Part shown: piece after piece, positions 1 to 10,326 of the stretch
Position numbering within the stretch: the first letter of the stretch is position 1
Layout: each line of letters opens with the position of its first letter
NCBI RefSeq assembly: GCF_030848805.1
Contig: NC_092369.1
Span: forward strand, 3,062,531-3,126,530
Reading direction: 5' to 3'
Length of the DNA: 64,000 nucleotides
Origin: Temnothorax longispinosus
Taxonomy: Eukaryota; Arthropoda; Insecta; Hymenoptera; Formicidae
The notes under the pieces: generated by a model
Database searches by the model: none
What the model saw: the letters and a program-made list of their open reading frames with translations, nothing else
Told to the model about the DNA's origin: nothing
Translations under genes and position numbers: made by a program

Positions 1-105
1 ATAACATTTATATAGCAGTAATATAATTTAAAGAATTATTGTAATATAACTGCAGTGTAACCGTTCCCTTACATTTTATTGTACATTAATTAATTTATAA
101 TTTGC

Positions 106-226
106 CTTTTGTACATACTAATTCCAGAAAAGGTTTTTAAATTAATTCTAAGCGAAAACAAACTGTTTTATTTGCTTTTGCTTGAAATTAATTTAAAAAC
201 CTTTTCTGGAATTAGTATGTGCAAAA
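106..226. repeat. Hairpin MITE with ~45-bp arms
   Basis: The stretch 113-152 is the near-perfect reverse complement of 181-220 (arm core CCAGAAAAGGTTTTTAAAT), around a 28-bp loop. The outer CTTTTGTACAT also pairs with ATGTGCAAAAG. This is a foldback, non-autonomous element with no coding capacity. A related design with the same TTAAATTAATTTCAA arm block occurs at 56899-57052. Confidence 0.75.
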
Positions 227-347
227 GACATACATGTTTTTGCGTAGGAAAAGGACAAATATAAATATTTAATAATAATTTTATTAGAAATATTATTGCA
301 AAATTTTTTCAAAGTATACATATATTTGCTTATAAAATTTAATTAAT

Positions 348-374
348 TACGAGGGTCGTTCAATAAGTCCTTAA
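348..374. mobile_element. Solitary mariner-like terminus
   Basis: The string CGAGGGTCGTTCAATAAGTC resembles the terminal inverted repeats of mariner-family elements. No partner terminus and no transposase reading frame is visible nearby. The following sequence up to 840 is AT-rich with nothing else recognisable. The call rests on the terminus alone, recalled from the family. Confidence 0.35.
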
Positions 375-845
375 AGTTGCATACAAATCAATTACAAAAA
401 ACGAATCAAGATACTAAACAGATAAGCGGAATTTTGATTAATTGCATTGTATCCAACTTATCAGGCTATAACTGATGCATTTTAATCAGTCAAAACGTGT
501 TTAGAAACAACCACATTAAAACATCATTTAATAGCGTTAATATACACCGCGATGTCTCTCAATATACGAAGGAAGATTAAAATCTATCTAGTGACTAAAG
601 CTTGTTGGAATGACCGCTATAATTAATGTGAACCATCAAACGCATCAACCGTATCAAATACATTAATTAATGTACACTAATGTACACTGATATACAAATA
701 TATGTCGAAAGTTTCATTCTTACCGTGTTATTTTTAATGGTTAATTCTTCAGCCAATTTAGAGATGGTTTTTTTCTTATTAAAAATATTGAATTTGCATA
801 TTTGTATTTTCCACAATTTTCCAATATTATATGTCGCAGTACACG

Positions 846-1173
846 TGTTAGAATATATGTACATATATATTGCACGATAGCCAAATTCAGCGAGAATCTA
901 AGAGTTAGAGCGCGCAGGAGAGGGCAAACGTACACATGTACGCCTCCCCTCCCCGTGTGTGTGAAGTATCACGACGTGATGCGTGATGCGAGAGAGCGAA
1001 GCAAGGGCGTATTACGGACAATACGGACTCACTGCTGTATAGACTCGCGCTGAGAACGGAACATTGATTGTATCACCAATAGTTATTACTCTATCACGGT
1101 TAAATATACTTTTGCACTAATAGTTATTACTCTTCATATCACTCCAAGTATTACCGCATCCACAATCCCTTCA
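846..1173 (+). repeat. Copia 5' LTR, 328 bp
   Basis: It starts TGTTAGAATATATG and ends CCCTTCA, giving the canonical TG...CA ends. It is nearly identical to 5217-5538. The LTR would carry the promoter and polyadenylation signals, but I do not assign individual sites. The primer-binding site follows immediately. Confidence 0.97.
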
Positions 1174-1184
1174 TGGTAGCAGAG
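1174..1184 (+). promoter_or_regulatory. Copia primer-binding site, initiator tRNA-Met type
   Basis: TGGTAGCAGAG directly abuts the 5' LTR. It is complementary to the 3' end of eukaryotic initiator tRNA-Met (including CCA). This would prime minus-strand DNA synthesis. Confidence 0.8.
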
Positions 1185-1298
1185 CGTGGTTGTCGGGTTT
1201 GCTTGGGTGATCCAGCATCGGCTTTAATAAGGTAAAAGTGTTAGAGCAAAGAAGAGTCCGAACACGAAGGAACGTTCGAGAACATACAAGAAGACAAA

Positions 1299-3842
1299 AT
1301 GGAGAGAAAGGAAATCACGATACCGGTGTTTGATGGAGAAGACTACAGCATGTGGAAGAAAAAAATTACTATGTTTCTAAAGTTAAAACATTGTGATGAG
1401 GTGATAACCAGAGCAAAAGTAACAGCGGATAAAGAAGACTGGGATGAGAACGATTTGAAGGCGATAAATCTGATTTATAGTGCCATATCGAATAAACAAT
1501 TGGAGTTTATTTGCGAAGAAACTACAGCTTATAAAATTATAAGAAAACTGGACGAGATGTATTTGAAAGAGTCTACGGCATTACAAATTGTGTGTCGAAA
1601 CAAATTGGAAAAACTGAGACTAGAAAAGTACAGTGATACAGCAACATTTTTTAGTGATTTCGAGAAAGCAGTCAATGAATTGAGAAGCGCGGGGGCTAAA
1701 ATAAGCGAAAAGAAAAAATTGAATTATATGTTGAACACGTTGCCAAGCCAGTATAGTTACATTGGCGATCTAATAGACACATTAAAAGAAGAGGATCAAA
1801 CAGCAGCATACGTGAAAAATAAAATTCAAATTGCTGAAATAAAAAATAATAACGATCATGAAGAAAGAAGATCAAACGCCTTTGCGGCAAAGAAGAGTCC
1901 AAGGGGAAGCTGCTTTAAGTGTGGAAAAACAGGGCACTTTGCAAGAGAGTGTCAAGATGGCGGCCAAGCAGGACACAACGGCGGAACATGGCGAGGCTCA
2001 ATACGCGGTCGCAGCCGAGGCAGAGCCGGAAGAGGCAACTACGGCAGAGGGCGCAGCAACTTCCGTGGCCAACAAGGAGCGAACATGAGCGAACAGAGCG
2101 GATCAGGCGCGGGCGCAGGCGCGAGCGCATGGATAGCGACGGCACACGCGGCGAAGAGTGACTCTAGTCAGGACAGGTTAGATAATAAAATCCAGTGGTT
2201 ATTAGATAGCGGGTGTACCGATCACATTATTAATAATGAGAAATATTTTGAGAAAAATATTTTGCTTAAAGAACCAGTCAATATTTATTTGGGGGATAAT
2301 AGATATATAAAAGCAACAAAGGTAGGAAATGTAGTAAGCTATTTCGACGCGTTTGGTAAACGAAAGGAAGTAAATATGAGTAATGTTTTTTATGCCGAAA
2401 AAATGAATACAAATTTAATAAGTTTCGGAAAATTAACAGATAACAATACGATTATTTCAAAAGGAAATACAGCAAAAATAATAGATGAGAATAATAAGGT
2501 AATAGCGGTAGCATACAAGGAAAATCGAACTTACAAAATAACAAGTACCTTGAAATGCGAAGAAATGTTAGTAAATACAGCCGACAGTAATAATAAGATC
2601 ATGAGTTTGAAGGAGAAATGGCATAGACTAAATACTTTATGTAAACAGCAGTTATTAACGGGCATTCCAAATGAACTTGAGTCAGAGTTTATGAAATGTA
2701 AGACGTGTATTGAAAATAAGATGCATAACTTGCCATTCAGTAACAATAGAACAAAAGCTAAAGATATTTTAGAAATTATTCATACTGACGTATGTGGTAG
2801 CTTTAAAACAGCGGGTTTAAAAAGAGAAAAATATTTTGTGTCATTTATTGATGATTATAGTAAAATAGCCAAAGTGTACTGCATTAAATCTAAGGATGAA
2901 GTATTTGATTGTTTAATTCAATTTATTAATGAATCTGAAAACTTAACTGAAAAGAGAGTTAAAATATTGAGATGTGATAATGGCACAGAATATTTAAATA
3001 ATAGATTCTACAAATTTGCAAAAGAGAAGGGAATAATTATAAACAATTGTCCAGCGTACGTACATGAACTGAATGGTACTGCGGAAAGGTTTAATAGAAC
3101 AATAATGAATATAGCACGTTGTCTATTAGCGGAGGCAAAAGTACAAAAAAGATTTTGGCCAGAAATAATCTGTGCAGCGACTTATTTGAAAAATCGCACG
3201 TTAGCTAATACTATAGAAAAGAAAACTCCGTATGAAATATTCTTCAAGAAAAAACCAAATGTAGAAAATTTGCGACTGTATGGTAGTAAAGTTTTTGTAA
3301 AAAGACCTGAACAGTGTAGAAATTCTAAATGGGACGAAAAGGCAAATATGGGTATTCTATTAGGTTATAGTGATGTAGGATATAGAGTTCTTGTAAATAA
3401 TAAAATAATAGTTGCGAGACACGTTGATATTGTAGAAAAAGACGTAAAATGTATTGGTATTGATTATGATGATGATATTGAAAGCAACGCTAGTCTAGAT
3501 GAAAGCTTAAGTGACAATGTGTTCGAAAGTGAGAACGAAACCAAAGAAAAGAAAAATAAAATAAAAGGGGAAGATACTAAAAAGTCAGAGTTAAAAATTC
3601 CACGTAGATCTACACGCGATAGAAAAAGTCCAATAAGATATCCAGAGAACAGTTCTAGTAACATTTATGTAAATTATTGTAGAGTTGATACCCCATGTAC
3701 ATTTGAGGAGGCGTTAAATAGTAACAATTGTGAAAATTGGAGAAAAGCTATAGACAAAGAAATAGAAAGCTTAAAGAAGAATAAAACATGGGAGTTAGTT
3801 GATAAACAACAAGGTATGGGTATATACAAGAAAATCCGATGA
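1299..3842 (+). CDS. Copia Gag-protease-integrase polyprotein, frameshifted before RT
   Basis: The frame is 847 codons, starting at the first ATG after the primer-binding site. Domains in order: a gag N-terminus of the copia UBN2 kind; a CCHC knuckle CFKCGKTGHFAREC at about residues 205-218; a basic RG-rich stretch; an aspartic protease motif LLDSGCTDHI near 301; an HHCC integrase zinc region (HRLN...CKTCIENK) at about 443-475; and an integrase core with HTDVCG, RCDNGTEYL and NGTAERFNRT supplying the D, D and E. The frame stops just as the reverse transcriptase begins, whereas copia proteins normally run on into RT. A one-base shift, perhaps with loss of a few codons, joins it to the frame at 3799-5178. 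Confidence 0.93.
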   Translation: MERKEITIPVFDGEDYSMWKKKITMFLKLKHCDEVITRAKVTADKEDWDENDLKAINLIYSAISNKQLEFICEETTAYKIIRKLDEMYLKESTALQIVCRNKLEKLRLEKYSDTATFFSDFEKAVNELRSAGAKISEKKKLNYMLNTLPSQYSYIGDLIDTLKEEDQTAAYVKNKIQIAEIKNNNDHEERRSNAFAAKKSPRGSCFKCGKTGHFARECQDGGQAGHNGGTWRGSIRGRSRGRAGRGNYGRGRSNFRGQQGANMSEQSGSGAGAGASAWIATAHAAKSDSSQDRLDNKIQWLLDSGCTDHIINNEKYFEKNILLKEPVNIYLGDNRYIKATKVGNVVSYFDAFGKRKEVNMSNVFYAEKMNTNLISFGKLTDNNTIISKGNTAKIIDENNKVIAVAYKENRTYKITSTLKCEEMLVNTADSNNKIMSLKEKWHRLNTLCKQQLLTGIPNELESEFMKCKTCIENKMHNLPFSNNRTKAKDILEIIHTDVCGSFKTAGLKREKYFVSFIDDYSKIAKVYCIKSKDEVFDCLIQFINESENLTEKRVKILRCDNGTEYLNNRFYKFAKEKGIIINNCPAYVHELNGTAERFNRTIMNIARCLLAEAKVQKRFWPEIICAATYLKNRTLANTIEKKTPYEIFFKKKPNVENLRLYGSKVFVKRPEQCRNSKWDEKANMGILLGYSDVGYRVLVNNKIIVARHVDIVEKDVKCIGIDYDDDIESNASLDESLSDNVFESENETKEKKNKIKGEDTKKSELKIPRRSTRDRKSPIRYPENSSSNIYVNYCRVDTPCTFEEALNSNNCENWRKAIDKEIESLKKNKTWELVDKQQGMGIYKKIR

Positions 3843-5178
3843 AACGTATAAAGCTAGGTTAGTCGTAAGAGGCTTTCAACAGACGAATGTAATTGATGAC
3901 ATATACGCTCCTGTAGCAAAAACTCAAACCTTAAAAATCATGTTGTCCTTTTGTTGCCAGTCTGGTTTTATTATAGAACATATGGATGTTACTACAGCAT
4001 TCCTTAACGGTAAAGTAAGCTCGGAGGTATATGTCAGTCAACCTAAAGGTTACAATGATGGAACAAATAGAGTTTGTAAATTGTTGAAAGCATTATACGG
4101 ACTACGAGAAAGTCCAAGAGCGTGGTATGAGTGCTTGGATGAATATTTAACAGAATTAGGATTTAAGAGAAGTAATCTTGATTATTGCTTATACACTTAT
4201 GGAGAAGGAATAGAGGCTATATACCTATTAATTTATGTCGATGATTTGTTGATATGCAGTAAAAGCAAAAAGAAAATTCAGAGTATAAAAAAGGCTCTAT
4301 TAGAAAAGTTTAAAATGAAAGATTTAGGTGAAATTAAAGAATATCTTGGTATTAATGTAGAGTATGATTATCGAAAATGCGAAATGAAATTAAGCCAAAC
4401 CAAGTATATAAAGTCACTAGCTAATAAATATCAATTACAGAATAGTAGATTATATAGCACTCCTATGGAAACGAATCTGAAAATTGAAAAGGCTGAAAAT
4501 TGCGAGTCAGATATTAAATATAGAAATTTGATAGGTGCTTTACTATACATAAGTTCAAGTACAAGACCTGATGTAAGTCATAGCGTAAACTATTTGAGTA
4601 GATATCAGAATAGTTATAATGAGACACATTGGAAGTATGCTTTGCGAGTATTGAAATACTTATACTTAACAAAAGATCTAAATTTGCATTATAAAAGAAA
4701 TGAAAATTGCGAAATTATAGATTGTTTTGTAGACGCAGATTGGGCTGGCGATAATGTAGATAGAAAATCTACCTCTGGATATGTAATTAGGTTATTCGGA
4801 AATGTAATTGACTGGAAGTCGCGAAAACAAAAGTGTGTAACAAAAGCTTCCACTTACGCTGAGTATGTAGCTCTATCTGAGGCAGTCAGTGAAGTAAAAT
4901 TTATACGAGAATTGATAGGAATATTTAATGTAAAATTGAGTGATCCTGTAAAGATTTTTGAAGACAATTCTGGAGCAATAAGCATTGCAAAGTATGGAAA
5001 CTTCACAAAAAATTCAAAGCATATAGAAGTACACTATCATTATGTACATGAAAGTGTGAAAGAGAACTTGATAGAAGTATGTAAAGTCGCCTCAGATGAG
5101 AATATTGCGGATATATTTACTAAGGCACTGTGTAAAGAAAAGTTTGAAAGGTTTAGAATGTTAATGAATATCAGGTAA
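3799..5178 (+). pseudogene. Copia reverse transcriptase and RNase H, shifted frame
   Basis: This frame continues the polyprotein in the next reading phase. It shows YKARLVVRGF at the RT entry, the catalytic YVDD box at about 4236-4247, and copia-type RNase H with VDADWAGD, KSTSGYV and EDNSGA, ending IADIFTKAL. All are hallmarks of Ty1/copia pol. The upstream ATG is probably not a real start: the segment should be translated as part of the gag-pol frame, from which it is cut off by the indel. The polypurine region GTAAGGAGGCG precedes the 3' LTR. Confidence 0.92.
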
Positions 5179-5216
5179 AAAAATGTGAAAGCGTGCAGTG
5201 TAGATGTAAGGAGGCG

Positions 5217-5538
5217 TGTTAGAATATATGTACATCTATATTGCACGATAGCCAAATTCAGCGAGAATCTAAGAGTTAGAGCGCGCAGGAGAGGGCAAAC
5301 GTACACATGTACGCCTCCCCTCCCCGTGTGTGTGAAGTATCACGACGTGATGCGTGATGCGTGAGAGCGAAGCAAGGGCGTATTACGGACAATACGGACT
5401 CACTGCTGTATAGACTCGCGCTGAGAACGGAACGTTGATTGTATCACCAATAGTTATTACTCTATTAAATATACTTTTGCACTAATAGTTATTACTCTTC
5501 ATATCACTCCAAGTATTACCGCATCCACAATCCCTTCA
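5217..5538 (+). repeat. Copia 3' LTR, 322 bp
   Basis: It matches the 5' LTR except for three substitutions and the missing CACGGT. It ends CCCTTCA and is followed by the ACACG target duplication. Downstream 5544-5994 is AT-rich and I see nothing in it. Confidence 0.97.
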
Positions 5539-5994
5539 ACACGAAATTAAAATTTTACTAAAATCTACTTGAAATTATTATAAAAGTATGATTTTATCTA
5601 TTTAGATGATATAAATTTAACTGTCTATTATTTGTTGTTAATTTAAAAATTATAAAATATTTTCATTGAAAGGTCAACTCCAAATTGACTAAAGAACTTG
5701 TTAAAAATGAACACGGTAAGAATAGATTCTGTGTATCTCCATAAAGAAAAAAGTTTTTACTGGAGATCCATGTCTCTTTCTATTTAAGCGTTGTGCCAAA
5801 TAGTAGCGTGTGCCTACGAACTTCGTCTAACATTCGTAATTAAATAGATTAATGTTACAAAGCGTCAATTGAATCCCATGGCCTTTATCTTTACATATTC
5901 ATAGAGCATTACATTCTCGAAGTGCTAAGCATCCGAAAGTATGTCGGTCGTTGTGTCTTCTTCTCCTAATGTGAGTGGAATGACTAGTTGCATG

Positions 5995-7561
5995 TTAACC
6001 GATACGTACATACAGAGGATAACGTAACTGTTTGTCCAGAGTCATTATCTCGTGCTGAAAATATTAATACGTAACGTAATGCGCACCATATAAATTATAT
6101 AAGAACACATGCCGTTTTCAATGCTAACTTACTTCTGTGTTCCTCCTCAAACGTAATCTTAACATACGCGAGTCTTGGACATGTTTTACTTGACGTTGTT
6201 CATTCAGTGAAAATAGAAACTCTAAAAAAATTTCATATTTCTGTTATTAACTTTGATCTAAAAGTATTGAATCAATCAACTGATAATCTAAAGCTTACTT
6301 TATTAGAATTTTATGCTCTTTGTGATTTTCCTTGATATGCTCATAGTCTAGTCTGTGGTTTCTTTCAATCCGCAGGCTAGTTGTGTCTAAAGTCATTAGT
6401 AAATCTAGTCCATAATGGAATGCCTTCCATCTCCAAATGTGTTCGCCTGGCTTCTCGACACATCTGCCGCACCGAAAGCACTCCTTGGAAAATTTCTCTT
6501 CTGTCATTTGCGCCGGACTGCACGTGGAGCAGAAAATACGTAGTTCCGTCTATATTGATTCTATTAAAAAAGAAAAATTTAATTGTAGCATTTGTAGACT
6601 ACCCTCTGTCTTTATTTTTATCCATTCTTAACAAGTGAAGCCACTGTTCTCTGTAAGCATCGTGCAGCCAGTCTGGTGGTATTAAATTATCACTGTATAA
6701 GATCTTGTCGTCGTGTTCATGTAACAGCAGATATTTCATCCTCAGTGCTTTGAAAGGCGCTGCATATTCCTTGCTCTCTTCAGTCGTTAAAAATGGCTCG
6801 GTCCACTTATGATTTTTAAAGTATTCATCAATTTTTAGCGTCTCCTCGTAATTATACAGTGTGCATAAATGTGCAAATAACCTGAAAATAGAGCAATCAC
6901 ATATAATTACACAACAAACACACAGATCCATTACTTGTTACTCTCAGAAGTCAAATATGGATCATTTATAAACGTATCACAAGCGTAGCATCATGTATAT
7001 GAAAAACTCTGTTTGCAAAATAATCAAATCAGGACTGGCGACCAATTCTGTCATCAAGTCTGGCGAAATTTCCTTCAAAAAGGACGGATGTCGCCATCCG
7101 TAACCCAACAGATTGACTTCCAGCCATCGTTTCACCAGCTGCTTTCACAGTAGACACACCATACGACACAGCTGCGTTATAATACGACACAACAGTCTCA
7201 CTGTTTGTAGTCTCCACCATTATGTCTACGCACTCATCTATTAAGCCTTGCAGTTGAAACAGTGTAGACGTTGCCAGAATAGAAACCATGTCTTTCGGCT
7301 CCAAACTGACCTCGTCTTGATACAACGAACCCAATACCACAGACAATGCTGAAACAATTTTAGATATTATTTCTACATGACACGATATAAATCCTTTCTC
7401 ATATTATTCTTAGTTATTTTTCTGCAGAGTAATTTGTATGTTTAATTCCACGACGTGTCCTTACAATTTATCGTAATATTAGGATCCGTGATTTCGACAC
7501 TGATGACTTTTTCCTTAGCCTCTCTCCAAGAACCGGAAAACATAGTAGCAAAATATGGACT
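5995..7561 (-). pseudogene. gcl: germ cell-less (gcl/GMCL1) partial copy, frameshifted
   Basis: Six minus-strand exons can be traced by protein similarity and splice sites: 7465-7561 (BTB end, SPYFATMFSGSW), 6981-7348 (BTB/BACK, VVLGSLYQDE), 6603-6881, 6517 down to the GTAAGC donor just below 6297 (CFRCGR, IWRWKAFHYGLDLL), 6133-6221 (NEQRQVKHVQDS) and 5995-6054 (TLDKQLRYPLY, then TAA). GMCL1 proteins are BTB-BACK adaptors for CUL3 with roles at the nuclear envelope and in germ cells. Exon 6981-7348 has one extra base near 7129-7133: the downstream sequence reads WLEVNLL in the neighbouring frame. The fourth-to-fifth exon junction is also one base out of phase. No 5' exons are seen up to 7900. 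This is either a truncated paralogue gone pseudogene or, less likely, a real gene with sequence errors. Confidence 0.85.
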
Positions 7562-7865
7562 CTAAAAAAAGAACACATTTTTCTTCACATATCCTAAACT
7601 TACATATTGTTGACTAAAACCATAAACAATAAACCATAAACCATAAACACAAACAATAAACTCGTAAATTATCTACCAACGAAAACGTGATGAAATTACA
7701 ACACCAACTGTACAGAATCAATCGGATAACGAAGTATCTCGCTCCGAAATAAGATTACAGAAACCGACCCTTTAGGGTATTTTCCGTTTCACGCACGATT
7801 GGCACGAGCAGAAGCGGAAAGAGACCGCAAACTTGCGCGCGCCGCTATGGCGCATGCTATCAAAG

Positions 7866-8136
7866 TTATATAATTCCGGCGGTAATTGAAATTATGTTAT
7901 ATAATATTTATATAATATCAACGCAATCGTTGTTGTATAACACGCATATATTGCAGTTGTATAATTGTGCATTTATTATAACATATGAATAACGGAGCAA
8001 TATAATAGTTTTATAACCTAGTTATATAATAATAATAAAGTAAAGTTATATAACTGTTATGCTACTACAGTATAACACCTGTTATATAATCTGTTACTCC
8101 CAGGTTATATATCAATTATATTTGGTGTTTGCTGGG
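7866..8136. repeat. AT-rich foldback family ending GTGTTTGCTGGG
   Basis: This is a run of TTATATAAC-type words ending TGTTTGCTGGGAT. In reverse complement it resembles the element starting at 56561 (CCCAGCAAACAC followed by TATATAAC words). The terminus is shared with the perfect hairpins at 9904-9979 and 57849-57924. The left boundary is uncertain. Confidence 0.5.
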
Positions 8137-8206
8137 ATGATATCATATATAAGTACGGAAATTTTGTTTTTTATATATAACGCTACAAGAAATTATATAT
8201 AATCAT

Positions 8207-8515
8207 ACAGGGTGTCACATTTTAAAAAGCGCACCTCAATAATTCTTTAACGAAGCATTTTCAGCAAAAATGTTTCAGACAAAAGTTGTACGGTTTCGAG
8301 TTGTACATAAAATGGTGTCATTAATTTCAATAGTTGCTTGAAGATCACGTGAAGGTCACCTTCAATTTTTTAAATGAAACCGCTTATTTTTTATTGAATA
8401 TTCTTGTAGCTTATCTCGAGGGCTTTCCAAAACACTATGATTAAATGTTTTTTTTTGTTAAGTATTTTTCGAGTTACAAGACTTGAACGTTACGGTACCG
8501 CCAGCATTAGTTGCT
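8207..8515. repeat. Interspersed repeat A, copy 1
   Basis: It begins CAGGGTGTCACATTTT. About 300 bp matches the reverse complement of the two halves at 29119-29350 and 27690-27770, with shared blocks such as ACCGTACAACTTTTGTCTGA and CTCGAGGGCTTTCCAAAACA read in one or other orientation. No reading frame is seen. This copy is uninterrupted and shows that the second copy has been split by LTR insertions. Confidence 0.75.
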
Positions 8516-8916
8516 CAGGGACATTGATATGACGTCGTTGTCTTCTTACATTAAAACGCTGTCTTTCACATATTGGCAATCACTCGATCATTAGGATGAT
8601 GTTTATCAGGAAAATGATCATACATTCGAGCTGCTGTACGGTAATAGGCTTCAATAGAAAAAAATAAAATATTCTGAAAATTTTTTAAAATATTTTTTAT
8701 ACTTATAAAACGCTATAAATAACATTAAAACATTATTGTTTAAGTTTATTTTGCAGTAAAATTTATTTAAAGATCGTTATATATATAGTCAACGTGAGTC
8801 CAGTAATCGCGCATGATTGGTCGTGACGTCATTATTAGCTATTTTGGATAATTCGCTAGTTTGCAGTAATCCAATATACACATCGTTTTGATTCCGTAAT
8901 TCCGTTGTTAAGCTAT

Positions 8917-9055
8917 ATCCACACAAACTTGCATAGGTGCATAACCATATGCATAACGAAACGGATTGGTCTATTTCCTTATGCACATGTATATGGACAT
9001 GGACCAATCAATTCTCTTATGCTTATGTTTATGCGCTATGCAAGTTTGTCTGGAT
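8917..9055. repeat. Imperfect foldback MITE
   Basis: ATCCACACAAACTTGCATAG at the left matches the reverse complement of the right end (ATCCAGACAAACTTGCATAG), and pairing continues inward to GATTGGTC. It sits just upstream of the first exon of the YqaJ gene. The arms are about 55 bp and diverged. Confidence 0.7.
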
Positions 9056-9080
9056 GACCTTTATTAATATAAAAGAAGAA

Positions 9081-9211
9081 ATGTGTGACAGTGGTTTTGT
9101 GAAGGCGCAATCAAATAATCTTCCTAAAGTTTCCACAGGAATGATTGCTGATTATTTTATGAATAATGAGTGTTACAATGTGGCCGAATCAAGTGGAGCT
9201 AAAATGAAAAG
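9081..9211 (+). pseudogene. YqaJ/SWIM protein of ISL2EU element, exon 1
   Basis: The exon encodes the N-terminus (CDSGFVKAQSNNLPKVSTGM...SSGAKMK) and ends in a GTAAAA donor after two bases of a codon. Those two bases join in phase with the exon starting at 18986 to give ...MKRSERVNYGDS, which reads as continuous protein of the SWIM/YqaJ family found in arthropod transposons. I chose the ATG at 9081 because the more upstream ATG (about 9054) lies at the edge of the foldback insertion. If the two exons do belong together, the intron is 9.77 kb long and full of unrelated elements, and correct splicing is doubtful. Confidence 0.6.
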
Positions 9212-9363
9212 GTAAAATAGTTAATGCTTATTAATAAACTATATTGTTCAAATACGAAAGTAAGTGTAATAGTATTTTACCTAAATTTATTTGATAATAA
9301 TAATTGTATACACTTAGAGCGTAACCTTTGAAACCTAACCTACAAAAATTATCAGTAACGCTT

Positions 9364-9805
9364 TGTTCGAGATCACGAATGCTCGAGATCACGAATGCTC
9401 TTAAATATTCTTATTCTCATTTAGACGACTGTGTCATGAGTCACAGCGGATCGCCCCTTGTTTGTTTCGCGCTCACGTTATAAGAATTATTCTCCGTACG
9501 AAGCCGAGTCACTCTCTGGCACGGTGGTCCTTTCGACGATCAATAATTACGAGGACAATGGCTATGTGCATCTTCGATATTCACTTCGAGAAGCTTCTTA
9601 TCCATGACATTTTGACCTTAGCTAAGCATTCGTCATCCCTGGTGCGTTCTTTGTCTCGGGTGGGTATAAAAACCCATAGAACCTACAGCGCGCCGTCATT
9701 CGTCAACAGTGTGTCAGTAGATCAAGATCTGTCATCAATCGATATTGTGATCACAGATGATATAATAAAATAGATAACCAACTCCTGGCTTTTGCTTTAA
9801 AAACA
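9364..9805 (+). repeat. Possible solo LTR, BEL-like start
   Basis: It starts TGTTCGAGATCACG, like the BEL/Pao LTR at 62493 (TGTTCGAGATTCCG). It contains a TATA-like GGGTATAAAAACCC near 9661 and an AATAAAA near 9765, and ends AAAACA. No matching target duplication flanks these ends (CGCTT versus GTGTT), so the boundaries are tentative. A 17-bp direct repeat GAGATCACGAATGCTC lies at the start. Confidence 0.4.
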
Positions 9806-9865
9806 GTGTTTTAAGCGCCACCTGGGCGAATATACATGAGCGAACTAATATTCAATATGGCCGAC

Positions 9866-9868
<3 letters not shown>

Positions 9869-9895
<27 letters not shown>
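9869..9895. repeat. (TA)n microsatellite
   Basis: A pure TA run, adjacent to the CCCAGCAAACAC hairpin. Confidence 0.95.
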
Positions 9896-9899
<4 letters not shown>

Positions 9900-9903
9900 T
9901 TAT

Positions 9904-9979
9904 CCCAGCAAACACAGAATACACCGAGTGCGCAATTTGCTATCAAATTGCGCACTCGGTGTATTCTGTGTTTGCTGGG
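9904..9979. repeat. Perfect 76-bp CCCAGCAAACAC hairpin
   Basis: It has two perfect 36-bp arms around the 4-bp loop CTAT. The sister copy at 57849-57924 has the same length, loop position and termini, but its arms differ at three positions and the change is mirrored on both arms. It has no coding capacity. Confidence 0.9.
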
Positions 9980-10027
9980 TATTTATATATAGTAGACTAA
10001 TAGAGTGTACTAATAAAGTATAATCAG

Positions 10028-10096
10028 TATGTTCATTCTGTATCGGTGCTTTCATTCTTATTAAAAAGATCAAAGTACCGATACAGAATAAACATA
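10028..10096. repeat. Small inverted repeat
   Basis: ATGTTCATTCTGTATCGGTG at the left pairs with the segment ending 10096 (reverse complement ATGTTTATTCTGTATCGGTA). The arms are about 27 bp. Confidence 0.65.
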
Positions 10097-10326
10097 ATAA
10101 TTATATTATATAAAAACTAATAAAAATTCTGTATACATAGGAAAAATAGTAAATGTTAAGTTATAAATTGGATAATAAAAAATTTTATTTTTAATTATAA
10201 AATGTCTTTATTTTAATATCAATAATATCTAATATTTATTATTATATTATTATTATTAACAGCCGCAACTTTTTAGTAATATATATAAAAATCAATTTTT
10301 AAAAATAATATTATATAGAAATATTA

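Larger units (their letters stand above)
846..5538 (+). mobile_element. Full-length Copia LTR retrotransposon
   Basis: Two LTRs (846-1173 and 5217-5538) enclose a gag-pol region in the order gag, protease, integrase, reverse transcriptase, RNase H, which is the Ty1/copia order. The element is flanked by the perfect 5-bp target duplication ACACG (841-845 and 5539-5543). The LTRs differ by three substitutions and one 6-bp indel (CACGGT present only in the 5' LTR), so the insertion is fairly recent. A frameshift near 3810-3840 separates the integrase from the reverse transcriptase frame, so this copy is unlikely to be autonomous as sequenced. Confidence 0.97.

Noticed and set aside
9462..9773. 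103-codon ORF as a gene
   Set aside because: It has no recognisable similarity and lies inside the putative LTR.
9364..9805. Host promoter with TATA box
   Set aside because: The TATA-like GGGTATAAAAACCC lies in a segment with LTR-like ends, and no host gene follows.
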